A stretch of DNA of 64,000 nt. It comes from Hyphomicrobiales bacterium. Its GTDB lineage: Bacteria; Pseudomonadota; Alphaproteobacteria; Rhizobiales; Rhizobiaceae. The notes below the pieces were generated by a model. The model had not been told where the DNA came from. It saw only the letters and a list, made by a program, of their open reading frames with translations, and did not search any database. Position 1 is the first letter of the stretch. Every line of letters begins with the position of its first letter. Where the stretch lies: assembly GCA_900469345.1 (NCBI GenBank), contig UBWZ01000003.1:266577-330576 (forward strand). The letters are read 5' to 3'. This document shows, piece after piece, positions 1 through 8,340 of this stretch. The position numbers were made by a program, and so were the translations under genes.

Positions 1-232
1 CACGCAGCCCCGCGCTCTTGCGCGTGGTGCCGGTCTTCCATTGCATTACCCGGTCGAAGAGCAGGTTGTAGAGGTAGTTCCAGCCGGTGGCGATCGTCGC
101 CGAGACGATGCCGACGATCCCCATCAGGGACGCGGGTGTATGAAAGGCAAGCACGCCGAGTGGAATGACGAGCGCAAGGCCGATCAGTTCGAAACTGATG
201 GCGTGGCGAACGCGGTCGCGTGGTGAACGCAT
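1..232 (-). CDS. PACE-family (AceI-like) multidrug efflux transporter, N-terminal part, cut by the window edge
   Basis: The reverse strand reads a protein from an ATG at 232, preceded by CTGGAG about 8 bases upstream. The 77 visible residues start MRSPRDRVRHAISFELIG. They hold the paired pattern of the bacterial transmembrane pair domain: an R-x-x-HA-x-x-FE signature in the first helix, a second hydrophobic helix, and the W-N-x-x-x-N-x-x-FDR signature after it. Known PACE proteins are about 140-150 residues with two such repeats (four helices) and export biocides such as chlorhexidine or natural polyamines by proton exchange. Only the first repeat is visible here. The gene lies downstream of gcrA on the same strand, separated by a terminator. 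Family call is firm; the substrate is unknown. Confidence 0.8.
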   Translation of the reverse strand, partial: MRSPRDRVRHAISFELIGLALVIPLGVLAFHTPASLMGIVGIVSATIATGWNYLYNLLFDRVMQWKTGTTRKSAGLR

Positions 233-428
233 GGATGAACTCCAGGAATGACTGGCCGGGTCGTCCCGAAGTTTTGCCCATTGGGGGAGGTCGTCCTCGC
301 AGCCAGGACATAGGATCTTGTGGCGCCGCTTTCAACAGGGATTTCTAACAAATGCCTGTTGCCCGACCGGTCCTCGGGGCGCAGTGCGTGCGGCGAGCCG
401 CCGTTTTACCAGGGTTTCTGGGAACAAC

Positions 429-455
429 AAAAAAGGCGGGCTTCGAGCCCGCCTT
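429..455 (-). terminator. Rho-independent terminator of gcrA
   Basis: A near-perfect GC-rich hairpin (AAGGCGGGCT / AGCCCGCCTT with a very short loop) lies 22 bases past the gcrA stop. On the minus strand it is followed by a run of six T residues. Nothing else was recognised between it and the efflux gene start. Confidence 0.85.
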
Positions 456-476
456 GATGGCAAGTCGTGTCAGGCT

Positions 477-1013
477 TCAGGCCCGGGCAGCGGCCCTGCG
501 GCGCTCGTGCACCGGCTGGTAGGCAAGACGTGCGTGATAAGCGCAGTAAGGCGACGCATCCGGAGATTCACATCCGCAGAAGTGGAAATCGTCCTTCAGC
601 GGATCGCCGACGGGCCATTTGCAGGTCCGTTCGGTCAGGTCGGTGAGGGCTAGCTGCTTGGAGATCGGAACGACGACATTGCCCTTGGGTGCAACGATGA
701 TTTCCTGAACGGTATCGACGTCGTTTTCGTCCTGCAGAGCTGTCGCGCCGACGGTGCGGGCTGCAGGGCGGGCGGTGGCAACGCGCGACGGGAAATTGGT
801 AGGGCGTGGTGCAGCAGCAGGACGCTTCGTCTGAGTGCGACCGGCGGCGGCGACACCGCCTGCCTTGGCACGGCCCGGAAGGTTCAACCGGTGTACCTTG
901 CCGATCACGGCGTTGCGGCTGACGCCGCCCAGCTGGGCGGCAATCTGGCTTGCGCTAAGCCCTTCTGCCCATAGACGCTTCAGTTTTTCGACGCGCTCGT
1001 CAGTCCAGTTCAT
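477..1013 (-). CDS. gcrA: Cell-cycle regulator GcrA
   Basis: GcrA is an alphaproteobacterial cell-cycle transcription factor that binds the RNA polymerase sigma factor and activates promoters carrying CcrM-methylated GANTC sites. This 178-residue protein begins MNWTDERVEKLKRLWAEG and continues through SASQIAAQLGGVSRNAVIGK, the helix-turn-helix typical of GcrA. A proline/alanine-rich linker follows, then a C-terminal sigma-interacting region with a cysteine cluster (TCKWPVGD, FHFCGCES, PYCAYH). The start at 1013 was chosen over an upstream in-frame ATG at 1088 because the family begins MNWTDERV and GGCGGAGA lies just upstream. A terminator follows at 429-455. Five GANTC motifs lie upstream (see findings). 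Identification is secure. Confidence 0.97.
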   Translation of the reverse strand: MNWTDERVEKLKRLWAEGLSASQIAAQLGGVSRNAVIGKVHRLNLPGRAKAGGVAAAGRTQTKRPAAAPRPTNFPSRVATARPAARTVGATALQDENDVDTVQEIIVAPKGNVVVPISKQLALTDLTERTCKWPVGDPLKDDFHFCGCESPDASPYCAYHARLAYQPVHERRRAAARA

Positions 1014-1164
1014 GCCCGTTCTCCGCCTTTGAACGTTGTCGGCATGCAGAATCCGTCCACCTGCGCTGCGATGGTTAAGTCGCAACACCCACTAGATCTA
1101 TGATTTAGGTGACTAGTTCCGCCGCATGCGTTCTAGTAATTGATGATTAACCTAGTGTGAGGCT

Positions 1165-1240
1165 GACTCTGTGGCAAGAGTCGCTGGAATCCCAACGAAT
1201 CGATTTCTCGGTTTTCCCCAACTTGCTCGGAAATCGAGTC
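1165..1240. promoter_or_regulatory. Cluster of five GANTC (CcrM methylation) sites between gcrA and argD
   Basis: GACTC at 1165, GAGTC at 1178, GAATC at 1187, GAATC at 1197 and GAGTC at 1236 all fit the CcrM target GANTC. Together they sit in 76 bases of the divergent gcrA/argD intergenic region (1014-1409). GANTC sites mark GcrA/CcrM-regulated promoters in alphaproteobacteria, so this may be a methylation-sensitive control region of gcrA, argD or both. The motifs are direct observation; the regulation is inference. Confidence 0.6.
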
Positions 1241-1303
1241 ATTTCTGCCACATCTGCCGAAAGCCCCGGCAACTCGAAAATACCCTGAAATGCCCGTGTT
1301 TTA

Positions 1304-1332
1304 TTGACAGCCCGCCGGCAAATGTCGATAGT
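1304..1332 (+). promoter_or_regulatory. Sigma-70-type promoter of argD
   Basis: TTGACA at 1304-1309 and GATAGT at 1327-1332 are separated by exactly 17 bases and lie about 80 bases before the argD start on the same strand. This is a near-consensus housekeeping promoter and probably drives argD-argF. Confidence 0.7.
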
Positions 1333-1409
1333 GCCCGCGCCGCCCAGTGGGCGGCATTTTTGATTTTTTCGGGCCGCTATACCCGAAACCTTTCAGGAGT
1401 GACATCGCC

Positions 1410-2606
1410 ATGGCCGAAGCCGCGCTTTTCGACACTTTTGCTCGCGCCCCCCTGCGTTTTGAACGCGGAGAGGGCGTCTGGCTCGTGACGGAGAGCGGCG
1501 AGCGATATCTCGACTTTGGCGCTGGCATTGCCGTCAATTCCCTCGGGCATGCGCATCCGCACCTCGTCGAGGCGCTGAAGAGCCAGGCGGAAAAGGTCTG
1601 GCATACGTCCAACCTCTATGAGGTGCCGGGCCAGGAAAGCCTGTCGCGTCGCCTTGCCGACAATTCATTCGCCGACAAGGTGTTCTTCACCAATTCGGGT
1701 GCCGAGGCGCTTGAATGCGCAATCAAGACCGCGCGGCGGTACCAGTTCGTGAAGGGCCATCCCGAGCGCTTTCACATCATCACCTTTGAAGGCGCCTTTC
1801 ATGGCCGCACGCTGGCGACCATCGCCGCTGGTGGCCAGGCCAAGTACCTCGAGGGGTTCGGCCCCAAGGTCCAGGGCTTCGACCAGGTCCCGTTCGGCGA
1901 TCTCGATGCCCTGAAGGCGGCCGTCACCGAGGCGACCGCGGCGATCCTCATCGAGCCGATCCAGGGCGAAGGTGGCATCCGGCCCGTCCCCAAGGAATTC
2001 TTGCAGGCATTGCGGGAAATCTGCGACGAGCACGGCCTGATGATGATCTTCGACGAGGTTCAGTGTGGCGTCGGCCGCACCGGCAAGCTTTTCGCCTATG
2101 AGTGGAGTGGCGTGTCGCCCGACATCATGGCGCTGGCCAAGGGCATCGGCGGCGGCTTCCCGCTTGGCGCATGTCTTGCGACGGAAGAAGCGGCATCGGG
2201 CATGACTGCCGGCACGCATGGCACGACCTATGGCGGCAATCCTCTTGCCATGGCCGTCGGCAATGCCGTCCTCGACGTCGTGCTGGACGAAAGTTTCCTG
2301 CAGAACGTCCGCGACGTCGCCCTCGTCCTTCGCCAGGGCCTGGCGGGCCTCAAGGACCGTTTCCCCGGTGTCATCGAGGAGATCCGCGGCGAAGGCCTCC
2401 TGCTCGGCATCAAGGCAAGAATCCCGGCGGGCGAACTGGTCGGCGCCATGAGGAGCGAGCACATGCTGGCCGTTCCGGCAGGCGACAATGTCGTTCGCCT
2501 TATTCCGCCGTTGACGATCACCGCGGAAGAGGCACGCGAAGGCTTGCGCCGCATCGAATTGGCGGCCGAAAAGCTCGTTGCCGCCGACCTGAAGAAATCC
2601 GCCTGA
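1410..2606 (+). CDS. argD: Acetylornithine aminotransferase ArgD
   Basis: A class-III, PLP-dependent aminotransferase that converts N-acetylglutamate semialdehyde to N-acetylornithine in arginine synthesis; members often also act on succinyldiaminopimelate in lysine synthesis. The 398-residue protein shows NSGAEA near residue 95-100, the PLP aspartate in IFDEVQ (D215) and the Schiff-base lysine in [11 protein letters not shown] (K244). The ATG at 1410 follows CAGGAGT; an upstream in-frame ATG at 1347 falls between the promoter and this ribosome site and was not chosen. argF follows after 52 bases, forming the argD-argF pair usual in rhizobia. A TTGACA-N17-GATAGT promoter lies upstream. High confidence. 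Confidence 0.97.
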   Translation: MAEAALFDTFARAPLRFERGEGVWLVTESGERYLDFGAGIAVNSLGHAHPHLVEALKSQAEKVWHTSNLYEVPGQESLSRRLADNSFADKVFFTNSGAEALECAIKTARRYQFVKGHPERFHIITFEGAFHGRTLATIAAGGQAKYLEGFGPKVQGFDQVPFGDLDALKAAVTEATAAILIEPIQGEGGIRPVPKEFLQALREICDEHGLMMIFDEVQCGVGRTGKLFAYEWSGVSPDIMALAKGIGGGFPLGACLATEEAASGMTAGTHGTTYGGNPLAMAVGNAVLDVVLDESFLQNVRDVALVLRQGLAGLKDRFPGVIEEIRGEGLLLGIKARIPAGELVGAMRSEHMLAVPAGDNVVRLIPPLTITAEEAREGLRRIELAAEKLVAADLKKSA

Positions 2607-2658
2607 GGGGCAAGCAGAGGGTGCCATGCGTGGTCCCTCTGATCTGGGGACCATAGAC

Positions 2659-3576
2659 ATGGCAGCAGTGAAGCATTTTCTCGATCTTTCGGCGGTCGCG
2701 GCCCCGGATCTGCGCAACATCCTGGAGGATGCGAAGGTCCGCAAGCAGGCAACCAAGGCCGGCACCGCCGACAAGCCGCTGGCCGGCAAGATGCTGGCGA
2801 TGATCTTTGAAAAGCCCTCGACCCGCACCCGCGTCTCCTTCGACGTCGGCATGCGCCAACTCGGTGGCGAAACCCTGTTCCTGTCCGGCACCGAAATGCA
2901 GCTCGGCCGCGCCGAGACGATCGGCGACACCGCCAAGGTCCTGTCGCGCTATGTCGATGCGATCATGATCCGCACTACCGATCACAACCGCATGCTCGAA
3001 CTGGCCGAGCATGCCACGGTACCGGTCATCAACGCCCTGACGGACGATACGCATCCGTGCCAGATCATGGCCGATATCATGACCTTCGAGGAGCATCGCG
3101 GGCCTGTCGCCGGCAAGAGCTTCGCCTGGACCGGCGATGGCAACAACGTGCTCCACTCTTTCATCGAGGGCGCTGCTCGCTTCGGCTATCGCATGAACAT
3201 GGCGGTGCCGATGGGCTCCGAGCCCTACGACAAGTACCTAAACTGGGCTCGCAACAACGGCGGCGACGTCATGCTCACCCATGATGCCGACCGCGCCGTG
3301 GCGGGAGTGGACATGGTCGTGACCGATACCTGGGTGTCCATGAACCAGGAACACAAGGCGCGCGGCCACAACATCTTCCAGCCCTATCAGGTCAACGAGC
3401 AGCTGATGAAGCGCGCCGGCAAGGATGCGCTGTTCATGCACTGCCTGCCGGCCCATCGCGGCGAGGAAGTCACCGACCAGGTGATCGACGGCCCTCAGTC
3501 GGTGGTCTTCGACGAGGCCGAGAACCGCCTTCATGCCCAGAAATCGATCCTCGCATGGTGCTTCGGACTGGTCTGA
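2659..3576 (+). CDS. argF: Ornithine carbamoyltransferase ArgF
   Basis: Transfers the carbamoyl group of carbamoyl phosphate to ornithine to make citrulline in the cytosol. The 305-residue product carries the carbamoyl-phosphate loop STRTR (residues 54-58), a second substrate region with [11 protein letters not shown], and the ornithine-site [10 protein letters not shown] near residue 260. All these are diagnostic and intact. The start at 2659 ([11 protein letters not shown]) fits rhizobial ArgF better than the in-frame ATG at 2626, and GGGGA lies upstream. It follows argD, probably in one transcript. hslO follows after 196 bases in which I see no clear signal. Confidence 0.97.
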   Translation: MAAVKHFLDLSAVAAPDLRNILEDAKVRKQATKAGTADKPLAGKMLAMIFEKPSTRTRVSFDVGMRQLGGETLFLSGTEMQLGRAETIGDTAKVLSRYVDAIMIRTTDHNRMLELAEHATVPVINALTDDTHPCQIMADIMTFEEHRGPVAGKSFAWTGDGNNVLHSFIEGAARFGYRMNMAVPMGSEPYDKYLNWARNNGGDVMLTHDADRAVAGVDMVVTDTWVSMNQEHKARGHNIFQPYQVNEQLMKRAGKDALFMHCLPAHRGEEVTDQVIDGPQSVVFDEAENRLHAQKSILAWCFGLV

Positions 3577-3772
3577 TCGGCGCTGCGCGACCATCTTGAT
3601 TTCGCTTTCGGCAGCACCCATCTAGCGACTTTCAACGCGTCGCGCTGCGTCCCCGGACAGGGGGCGAACGGCGTCTCAACGAACATGATCGGCGTCTTCC
3701 AAAGGGCCAGGCGGTTCCGCTTCGGCTTGCGCTTGTGTAAAAGCACCGGAACAGGCGCCCAGGAGCGACAAG

Positions 3773-4762
3773 ATGGCGGAAGCAACCGTAGAACTGAACG
3801 AACTCGATTTTGCCGGCGACGACCGGGTCGTGCCCTTCCAGGTGGAGGGACTGGACGTGCGCGGCCGCGCCGTCCAGCTCGGGCCGCTGCTCAACACCAT
3901 TCTTGCCCGCCACGAATATCCGGCGCCGGTCGCACGGCTTCTGGCGGAAGCCGTGGTTCTGACCGCGCTGCTCGGCACTTCGCTCAAGTTTGAAGGCCGT
4001 TTCACCGTTCAGACCAAGGGGGACGGCCCTGTCGATCTTCTGGTCGCGGATTTTTCCACGCCTGACAGCCTTCGTGCCTACGCCCGCTTCGACGAGGAAG
4101 CGCTTGCCGAGGCGATGCGGGAAGGGCGCACCTCGCCGCCGGAATTGCTGGGGCAGGGTGTGCTGGCCTTCACCATCGACCAGGGCCGCGGCATGCAGCC
4201 CTATCAGGGCATCGTGCCGCTGGATGGTTCGACGCTCGAGGAGATTGCCGGCGTTTATTTCCGGCAGTCGGAGCAGATCCCGACCAAGCTGCGCCTCGGC
4301 GTCGCCGAACTCTTCGATCGCGGCGAGGACGGCAAGCCGCGTCACAACTGGCGGGCAGGTGGGCTGGTTGCCCAGTTCCTGCCCCAGTCGCCTGAGCGCA
4401 TGCGGCAGCCCGATCTGCATGGCGGCGACGGCGACGATCGCGATACCGAAATGACCGAGGACGATACCTGGAACGAGGCTCGCACGCTCGTCGAAACCAT
4501 CGATATGGACGAGCTGACCGATCCGCAGGTGGGGGTGGAGCGCCTTCTGTTCCGTCTGTTCCACGAGCGGGGCGTGCGGGTCTACCCGCCGCAGGACGTT
4601 CTCGACCGCTGCAGCTGCTCCCGCGAAAAGATCAAGGGCGTGCTGGAGGGCTTTTCGGCCGAGGAGATCGAGGCGAGCGAAGAGGATGGGCATATCGCAG
4701 TCACCTGCGAGTTCTGCTCCACCACCTATCGGTTCGAAATCAAGGAATTCGAGCAAGCCTGA
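3773..4762 (+). CDS. hslO: Redox-regulated molecular chaperone Hsp33
   Basis: Hsp33 is a cytosolic holdase switched on by oxidative stress, when zinc-binding cysteines form disulfides and the protein unfolds and dimerises. The 329-residue product has the Hsp33 fold core (VRGRAVQLG-like start, then GPVDLLVADFSTPDSLRAYA). At the C-terminus it has the four zinc cysteines, C-x-C in DRCSCSRE (about residues 280 and 282) and C-x-x-C in CEFCST (about 313 and 316). The ATG at 3773 follows AGGAG. An acidic insert rich in D/E lies around residues 220-230. The gene is convergent with apaG, only 9 bases apart. High confidence. Confidence 0.96.
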   Translation: MAEATVELNELDFAGDDRVVPFQVEGLDVRGRAVQLGPLLNTILARHEYPAPVARLLAEAVVLTALLGTSLKFEGRFTVQTKGDGPVDLLVADFSTPDSLRAYARFDEEALAEAMREGRTSPPELLGQGVLAFTIDQGRGMQPYQGIVPLDGSTLEEIAGVYFRQSEQIPTKLRLGVAELFDRGEDGKPRHNWRAGGLVAQFLPQSPERMRQPDLHGGDGDDRDTEMTEDDTWNEARTLVETIDMDELTDPQVGVERLLFRLFHERGVRVYPPQDVLDRCSCSREKIKGVLEGFSAEEIEASEEDGHIAVTCEFCSTTYRFEIKEFEQA

Positions 4763-4771
4763 TGGGGCCTG

Positions 4772-5164
4772 TCAGTTGAGGACGCGCATCAGTCCGGGCG
4801 AATCCAGGGAAAAGGCCGGGATCGCCACCTGGAAGGTCTCGCCCTCATCTGTCTGCATGTCGTAATGGCCGAACATCAGGCCTGATGGCGTGTCAAGCGG
4901 GCAGCCCGACGAGTACTCGTAACTGTCGCCGGGCTGCAGCCGCGGCTGCTCGCCGACGACCCCTGGCCCGTCCACCTGATCGACGAGACCGTTCTGGTCG
5001 GTGATATGCCAGTAGCGGTGAACCAGCCGTACCGTCAGGTCCGAATGGTTCTCGATGACGATCCGGTAACCCCAGACATAGCGGCTGTCTTCCGGGCTGG
5101 ATTGCTCCTCCAGATAATATGGCTCGACAGAGATCTCTATGTCTCTGGTACGGGCGCGATACAT
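4772..5164 (-). CDS. apaG: ApaG (Co2+/Mg2+ efflux-associated, FN3-like fold protein)
   Basis: ApaG is a small cytosolic beta-sandwich protein. Mutants elsewhere affect cobalt resistance and Ap4A levels, but its molecular role is unsettled. This 130-residue product matches the family length and shows its core: [46 protein letters not shown] and [14 protein letters not shown]. The ATG at 5164 has GAGG with proper spacing; a GTG two codons upstream would leave no room for it. metZ lies upstream on the same strand across about 160 bases containing a hairpin. Confidence 0.95.
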   Translation of the reverse strand: MYRARTRDIEISVEPYYLEEQSSPEDSRYVWGYRIVIENHSDLTVRLVHRYWHITDQNGLVDQVDGPGVVGEQPRLQPGDSYEYSSGCPLDTPSGLMFGHYDMQTDEGETFQVAIPAFSLDSPGLMRVLN

Positions 5165-5286
5165 GGGCACCTCAACAATCTGTTCCGCTGGATATCGTAC
5201 AGGTGCGCCGCAACGTCAAGAATTGTGGCCGTTTGCGCCCGAAAGCGCGGCCTGTTCCTGCGTTTAGAGATAATCGATATGGTGAA

Positions 5287-5304
5287 TCCGGCCGTTGGGC
5301 CGGA
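5287..5304 (-). terminator. GC-rich hairpin just past metZ, possible terminator
   Basis: TCCGGCC / GGCCGGA with a four-base loop lies 21 bases past the metZ stop. No T-run follows on the minus strand, so this may be a weak or Rho-assisted end or only a transcript-stabilising hairpin. Confidence 0.35.
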
Positions 5305-5324
5305 GTCACGTCACGAAGGGTCGT

Positions 5325-6530
5325 TTAGGCCGAGACCTGCGACAGTGCGCGGGCGAAATCCTCCAGCAGATCCTGGCTGTCTTCGATGCCGGCCGAGAGG
5401 CGGACCGTTCCCGCCGAGATTCCGAGTTCCGCCCGGGCCTCGTCGGAGAGGTTCTTGTGGGTCGTGGTCGCCGGATGGGTGATCAGGCTGCGCGTGTCGC
5501 CGAGATTGTTGGAGATCGTCACCACATCGAGCGCGTTCTGCAGCTTGAAGGCAGCGTCCTTGCCACCCTTCAGCTCGAAACAGACCAGCGTCGATCCGCC
5601 GCTCATCTGCCGGGCAATGATGTCTGCCTGCGGATGATCCTTGCGGCCGGGATAGATGACCTTGGCGACCTGATGCTGCTCGGCGAGAAAATCGGCGATC
5701 TTGGCCGCGTTTTCGGTCTGCTGCTTGACCCGCAGCGGAAGCGTCTCGACGCCCTTCAGAAGCGTCCAGGCGTTGAACGGCGACATGGCGGGGCCGGTGT
5801 GGCGAAAATAGTCGTGCAGGTGTTCGTCGATCCACGCCTTGTCCGACAGAACCACGCCGCCGAGGCAGCGGCCCTGGCCGTCGATATGCTTTGTCGCCGA
5901 ATAGATGACCACATGCGCGCCGAGTTCCAGCGGCTTTTGGAAAAGCGGCGTGGCAAACACGTTGTCGACCACCACCTTGGCGCCCACCTGGTTGGCAAGT
6001 TTGGCCACGCCTGCAATGTCGACCACTTCGAGCGTCGGATTGGTAGGGCTTTCCAGGAAGAAGACCTTGGTCTTCGGAGTGATGGCCTTTTCCCAGTTCT
6101 CCAAAAAGCGCCCGTCCACCAGCGTGCAGTCGATGCCGTATTTCGGCGCTAGCGTCTCGACAACCCAGCGGCAGGAGCCGAACAGGGCGCGCGCGGCGAC
6201 GATATGGTCGCCGGCCTTCAGCTGGCACAGGATCGCTGCGGTGACGGCCGCCATGCCGGAAGCGGTGGCGCGCGCGTCTTCGGCGCCTTCCAGCATGCAC
6301 ATGCGCTTTTCGAACATGTCATTGGTCGGGCTGCCGTAACGGGCATAGATGAAGCCCTCGGTCTCCCCCTTGAAGCGCGCCTCGGCCGCTTCCGACGTGT
6401 CGTAGACAAAACCCTGGGTGAGGTAGATCGCTTCCGACATTTCCCCGTATTGGGAGCGGAGCGTTCCGCCATGGACGAGCTGCGTCGCCGGGCGCCAGGA
6501 TTTGGAGGAATTGTTGGAGGACTTGGTCAT
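5325..6530 (-). CDS. metZ: O-succinylhomoserine sulfhydrylase MetZ
   Basis: A cytosolic PLP enzyme of the Cys/Met metabolism family that makes homocysteine directly from O-succinylhomoserine and sulfide in methionine synthesis. The 401-residue product shows ARYGSPTNDMFE (residues 63-74), ATASGMAAVTAA (88-99), FLESPTNPTLE (158-168), the PLP aspartate in VVVDNVFATP (D189) and the Schiff-base lysine in YSATKHIDGQGR (K214). SGGSTLVCFEL and STRSLITHP-like regions complete the fold. The start at 6530 follows directly after the riboswitch/terminator leader; the in-frame ATG at 6587 lies inside the leader RNA and is rejected. Expression should fall when SAM is abundant. Confidence 0.95.
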   Translation of the reverse strand: MTKSSNNSSKSWRPATQLVHGGTLRSQYGEMSEAIYLTQGFVYDTSEAAEARFKGETEGFIYARYGSPTNDMFEKRMCMLEGAEDARATASGMAAVTAAILCQLKAGDHIVAARALFGSCRWVVETLAPKYGIDCTLVDGRFLENWEKAITPKTKVFFLESPTNPTLEVVDIAGVAKLANQVGAKVVVDNVFATPLFQKPLELGAHVVIYSATKHIDGQGRCLGGVVLSDKAWIDEHLHDYFRHTGPAMSPFNAWTLLKGVETLPLRVKQQTENAAKIADFLAEQHQVAKVIYPGRKDHPQADIIARQMSGGSTLVCFELKGGKDAAFKLQNALDVVTISNNLGDTRSLITHPATTTHKNLSDEARAELGISAGTVRLSAGIEDSQDLLEDFARALSQVSA

Positions 6531-6550
6531 GCGGGGCACACCTTCGCAAC

Positions 6551-6580
6551 AAAAAAACCGGCCGCAATAAGCAGACCGGT
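6551..6580 (-). terminator. Rho-independent terminator in the metZ leader
   Basis: On the minus strand AAACCGG pairs with CCGGTTT around a 14-base loop and runs into a T stretch, between the SAM-II riboswitch and the metZ start. Its left arm can instead pair with an upstream GACCGG (6588-6593), giving an alternative hairpin at 6574-6593. Confidence 0.75.
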
Positions 6581-6593
6581 TTCGCACCCGGTC

Positions 6594-6648
6594 CTTTTAG
6601 CCACTTGTTTAACGTGGCTGCAAGCCGACCGGCCAAATCACCACGGGA
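6594..6648 (-). promoter_or_regulatory. SAM-II riboswitch controlling metZ
   Basis: The minus strand carries the strongly conserved SAM-II core: CCCGTGGTGATTTGG, then GGCTTGCAGCCACGTTAAAC, then AAGTGGCTAAAAGG, spaced as in the alphaproteobacterial metA/metZ leader family. It starts a few bases after the predicted transcription start and lies about 65 bases before a metZ start preceded by a terminator. SAM binding forms a compact H-type pseudoknot that lowers expression of the methionine gene. Confidence 0.93.
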
Positions 6649-6655
6649 TAAGACT

Positions 6656-6684
6656 GCCATAGCGCCGCGTCCCGCTTGCGTCAA
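6656..6684 (-). promoter_or_regulatory. Sigma-70-type promoter of metZ
   Basis: On the minus strand TTGACG (6684-6679) and TATGGC (6661-6656) are 17 bases apart. The predicted start, about 7 bases on, falls directly before the SAM-II aptamer, so the leader RNA begins with the riboswitch. Confidence 0.7.
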
Positions 6685-6762
6685 TGGCCGGCATTTGGTT
6701 TTGTCGCCTCCGGCGGGGACCCGACGGCCGGGACGCCGGAAAAATGGGCGAGGGAAGAGAAC

Positions 6763-7857
6763 ATGACGGCTCGCACGACGGGGATCCTGGCGGATCGCGC
6801 CATCGCGGCATTGTTCGAGGATGGGAGGCTTCTGTCCGAGCGGGAGCTCGACCGCGACCAGATCCAGCCGGCAAGCCTCGATTTGCGCCTGGGGGCGAAA
6901 GCCTTCCGGGTTCGCGCGAGCTTCATGCCGGGCCCGTCCAGTCTCGTCTCCGACAAGCTTGACCGGCTGAAGCTGCACGTCATCGATCTGTCAGAAGGCG
7001 CGGTGCTTGAAACCGGCTGCGTCTACATCGTGCCGCTGATGGAGCGGCTCGACCTGCCATCGGGCATGTCTGCATCCGCCAATCCGAAGAGTTCCACCGG
7101 CCGGCTGGACATCTTTACCCGCGTGATCACGGATTATGCGCAGGAATTCGACAAGATCCCGCCCGGCTATTCCGGCCCGCTCTACCTCGAGATCAGCCCC
7201 CGCACCTTTCCGATCGTGGTCAGGCGTGGCTCGCGGCTGTCGCAGATCCGTTTCCGCTCCGGCAATGCGCTTCTCGGCGAGCCCGAACTGCTGGCGCTGC
7301 ACGAAGGCGAAACCCTGGTGGCCGCCAAGCAGCCCAACATCTCGGGGGGTGGCATCGCCCTGTCGATAGACCTTGCCGGCGACGAGGAAGGCCTGATCGG
7401 CTATCGCGGCAAACACCACACGGCCGTGGTCGACGTGGACAAGAAGGCGCAGCACGACGTCTTCGATTTCTGGGAGCCGCTCTACAGCCGCGGCCGCCGG
7501 GAACTGATCCTCGATCCGGACGAATTCTATATCCTGGTATCGCGCGAGGCCGTGCATGTTCCGCCGCTCTATGCGGCTGAAATGACCCCGTTCGACCCGC
7601 TCGTCGGCGAGTTTCGGGTGCACTATGCGGGCTTTTTCGACCCGGGCTTCGGCCACGAGGCGTCTGGCGGCCGCGGCAGCCGGGCCGTGCTGGAGGTGCG
7701 CAGCCATGAGGTCCCGTTCATTCTGGAGGATGGCCAGATCGTCGGCAGGCTTGTCTACGAGCACATGATGGAAAAGCCGGAGGCGCTCTACGGCTCCGGC
7801 ATGGGGTCCAACTACCAGGCTCAGGGCCTCAAGCTTTCCAAGCATTTCCGCGGTTGA
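6763..7857 (+). CDS. Long-form 2'-deoxycytidine 5'-triphosphate deaminase
   Basis: Deaminates dCTP to dUTP, the first step toward dTMP. At 364 residues it is about twice a standard Dcd and belongs to the alphaproteobacterial long form with two dUTPase-like beta-barrel domains in one chain. The first half has LDRDQIQPASLDLRLG (about 26-41) and SANPKSSTGRLDIFTRVI (about 104-121), matching the Dcd/dUTPase substrate-binding motifs. The second half repeats the fold more loosely (DPDEFYILVSRE, FDPLVGEFRVHYAGFFDPGFG, EVRSHEVPFILEDGQ). The start at 6763 follows GGGAAGAGA; an earlier in-frame ATG at 6676 overlaps the divergent metZ promoter. The gene is divergent from metZ. Confidence 0.9.
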   Translation: MTARTTGILADRAIAALFEDGRLLSERELDRDQIQPASLDLRLGAKAFRVRASFMPGPSSLVSDKLDRLKLHVIDLSEGAVLETGCVYIVPLMERLDLPSGMSASANPKSSTGRLDIFTRVITDYAQEFDKIPPGYSGPLYLEISPRTFPIVVRRGSRLSQIRFRSGNALLGEPELLALHEGETLVAAKQPNISGGGIALSIDLAGDEEGLIGYRGKHHTAVVDVDKKAQHDVFDFWEPLYSRGRRELILDPDEFYILVSREAVHVPPLYAAEMTPFDPLVGEFRVHYAGFFDPGFGHEASGGRGSRAVLEVRSHEVPFILEDGQIVGRLVYEHMMEKPEALYGSGMGSNYQAQGLKLSKHFRG

Positions 7858-7907
7858 ACGGCCGGCAAGCCCTCATGCAAGGGCCGCCCGACGGGCGACG
7901 GACGCCC

Positions 7908-7935
7908 TTGACAGCTGCTTTCTTCTGGTAGAAAT
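7908..7935 (+). promoter_or_regulatory. Probable promoter of tRNA-Gly
   Basis: TTGACA at 7908-7913 sits about 36 bases before the tRNA, followed by a weaker AT-containing -10 region (TAGAAA or GAAATC) 15-17 bases on. Confidence 0.45.
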
Positions 7936-7948
7936 CTTCAGCCGGAAT

Positions 7949-8022
7949 GCGGGTGTAGCTCAATGGTAGAGCAGCAGCTTCCCAAGCTGAATACGAGGGT
8001 TCGATTCCCTTCACCCGCTCCA
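7949..8022 (+). tRNA. tRNA-Gly (anticodon CCC)
   Basis: The sequence folds as a full cloverleaf of 74 bases including encoded CCA. Acceptor arms are GCGGGTG / CACCCGC, the D arm is GCTC-AATGGTA-GAGC, the anticodon arm is CAGC-TTCCCAA-GCTG with CCC at the anticodon, and the T arm carries TTCGATT. It reads the glycine codon GGG. tRNA genes are common integration targets, and the accessory cluster begins about 320 bases downstream. I found no repeat of its 3' end elsewhere in the window. Confidence 0.95.
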
Positions 8023-8340
8023 GCAACTTGAATGACTGACAAGCAAAACCGTTTCACGGAGCCGGTGATCGCGCGGAATGCTGTGCATGTCGGGCGAAGC
8101 GGCATCGGGCAGCCTCGCCGAGAGGTACACCTTCCGGAGCAAGGCAGCCGCGTCGACGCTGATATCCGGTACCCTTGTCACAACTGGCTGAAGACGATCC
8201 GGGTGGCGGCTAAACCGTCCTTTTCGCCGGGCAATGCGGGATAGGAGCGGTGGTCGACCACAAAATCCACTTCGCCCTTGCAATCCTCGTCCGCTGAAAT
8301 CACAACAGATCGCACACACCGGTAGGTTGGGGAGAATCGT
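8023..8340. other. Non-coding gap between tRNA-Gly and the HAD gene
   Basis: No convincing gene is seen in this 318-base stretch. Minus-strand frames have protein-like composition but are interrupted, and I recognise no family; it may hold a decayed gene fragment. GGGGAG at its right end is the ribosome site of the next gene. Confidence 0.4.

Noticed and set aside
1665..2936. Long open frame of about 423 codons on the minus strand
   Set aside because: It is an antisense shadow of argD and argF; the plus-strand genes carry full catalytic motifs and good ribosome sites.
7949..8022. tRNA-Gly as an attachment site for an island
   Set aside because: No integrase gene nearby and no direct repeat of the tRNA end was found in the window, so only location supports it.
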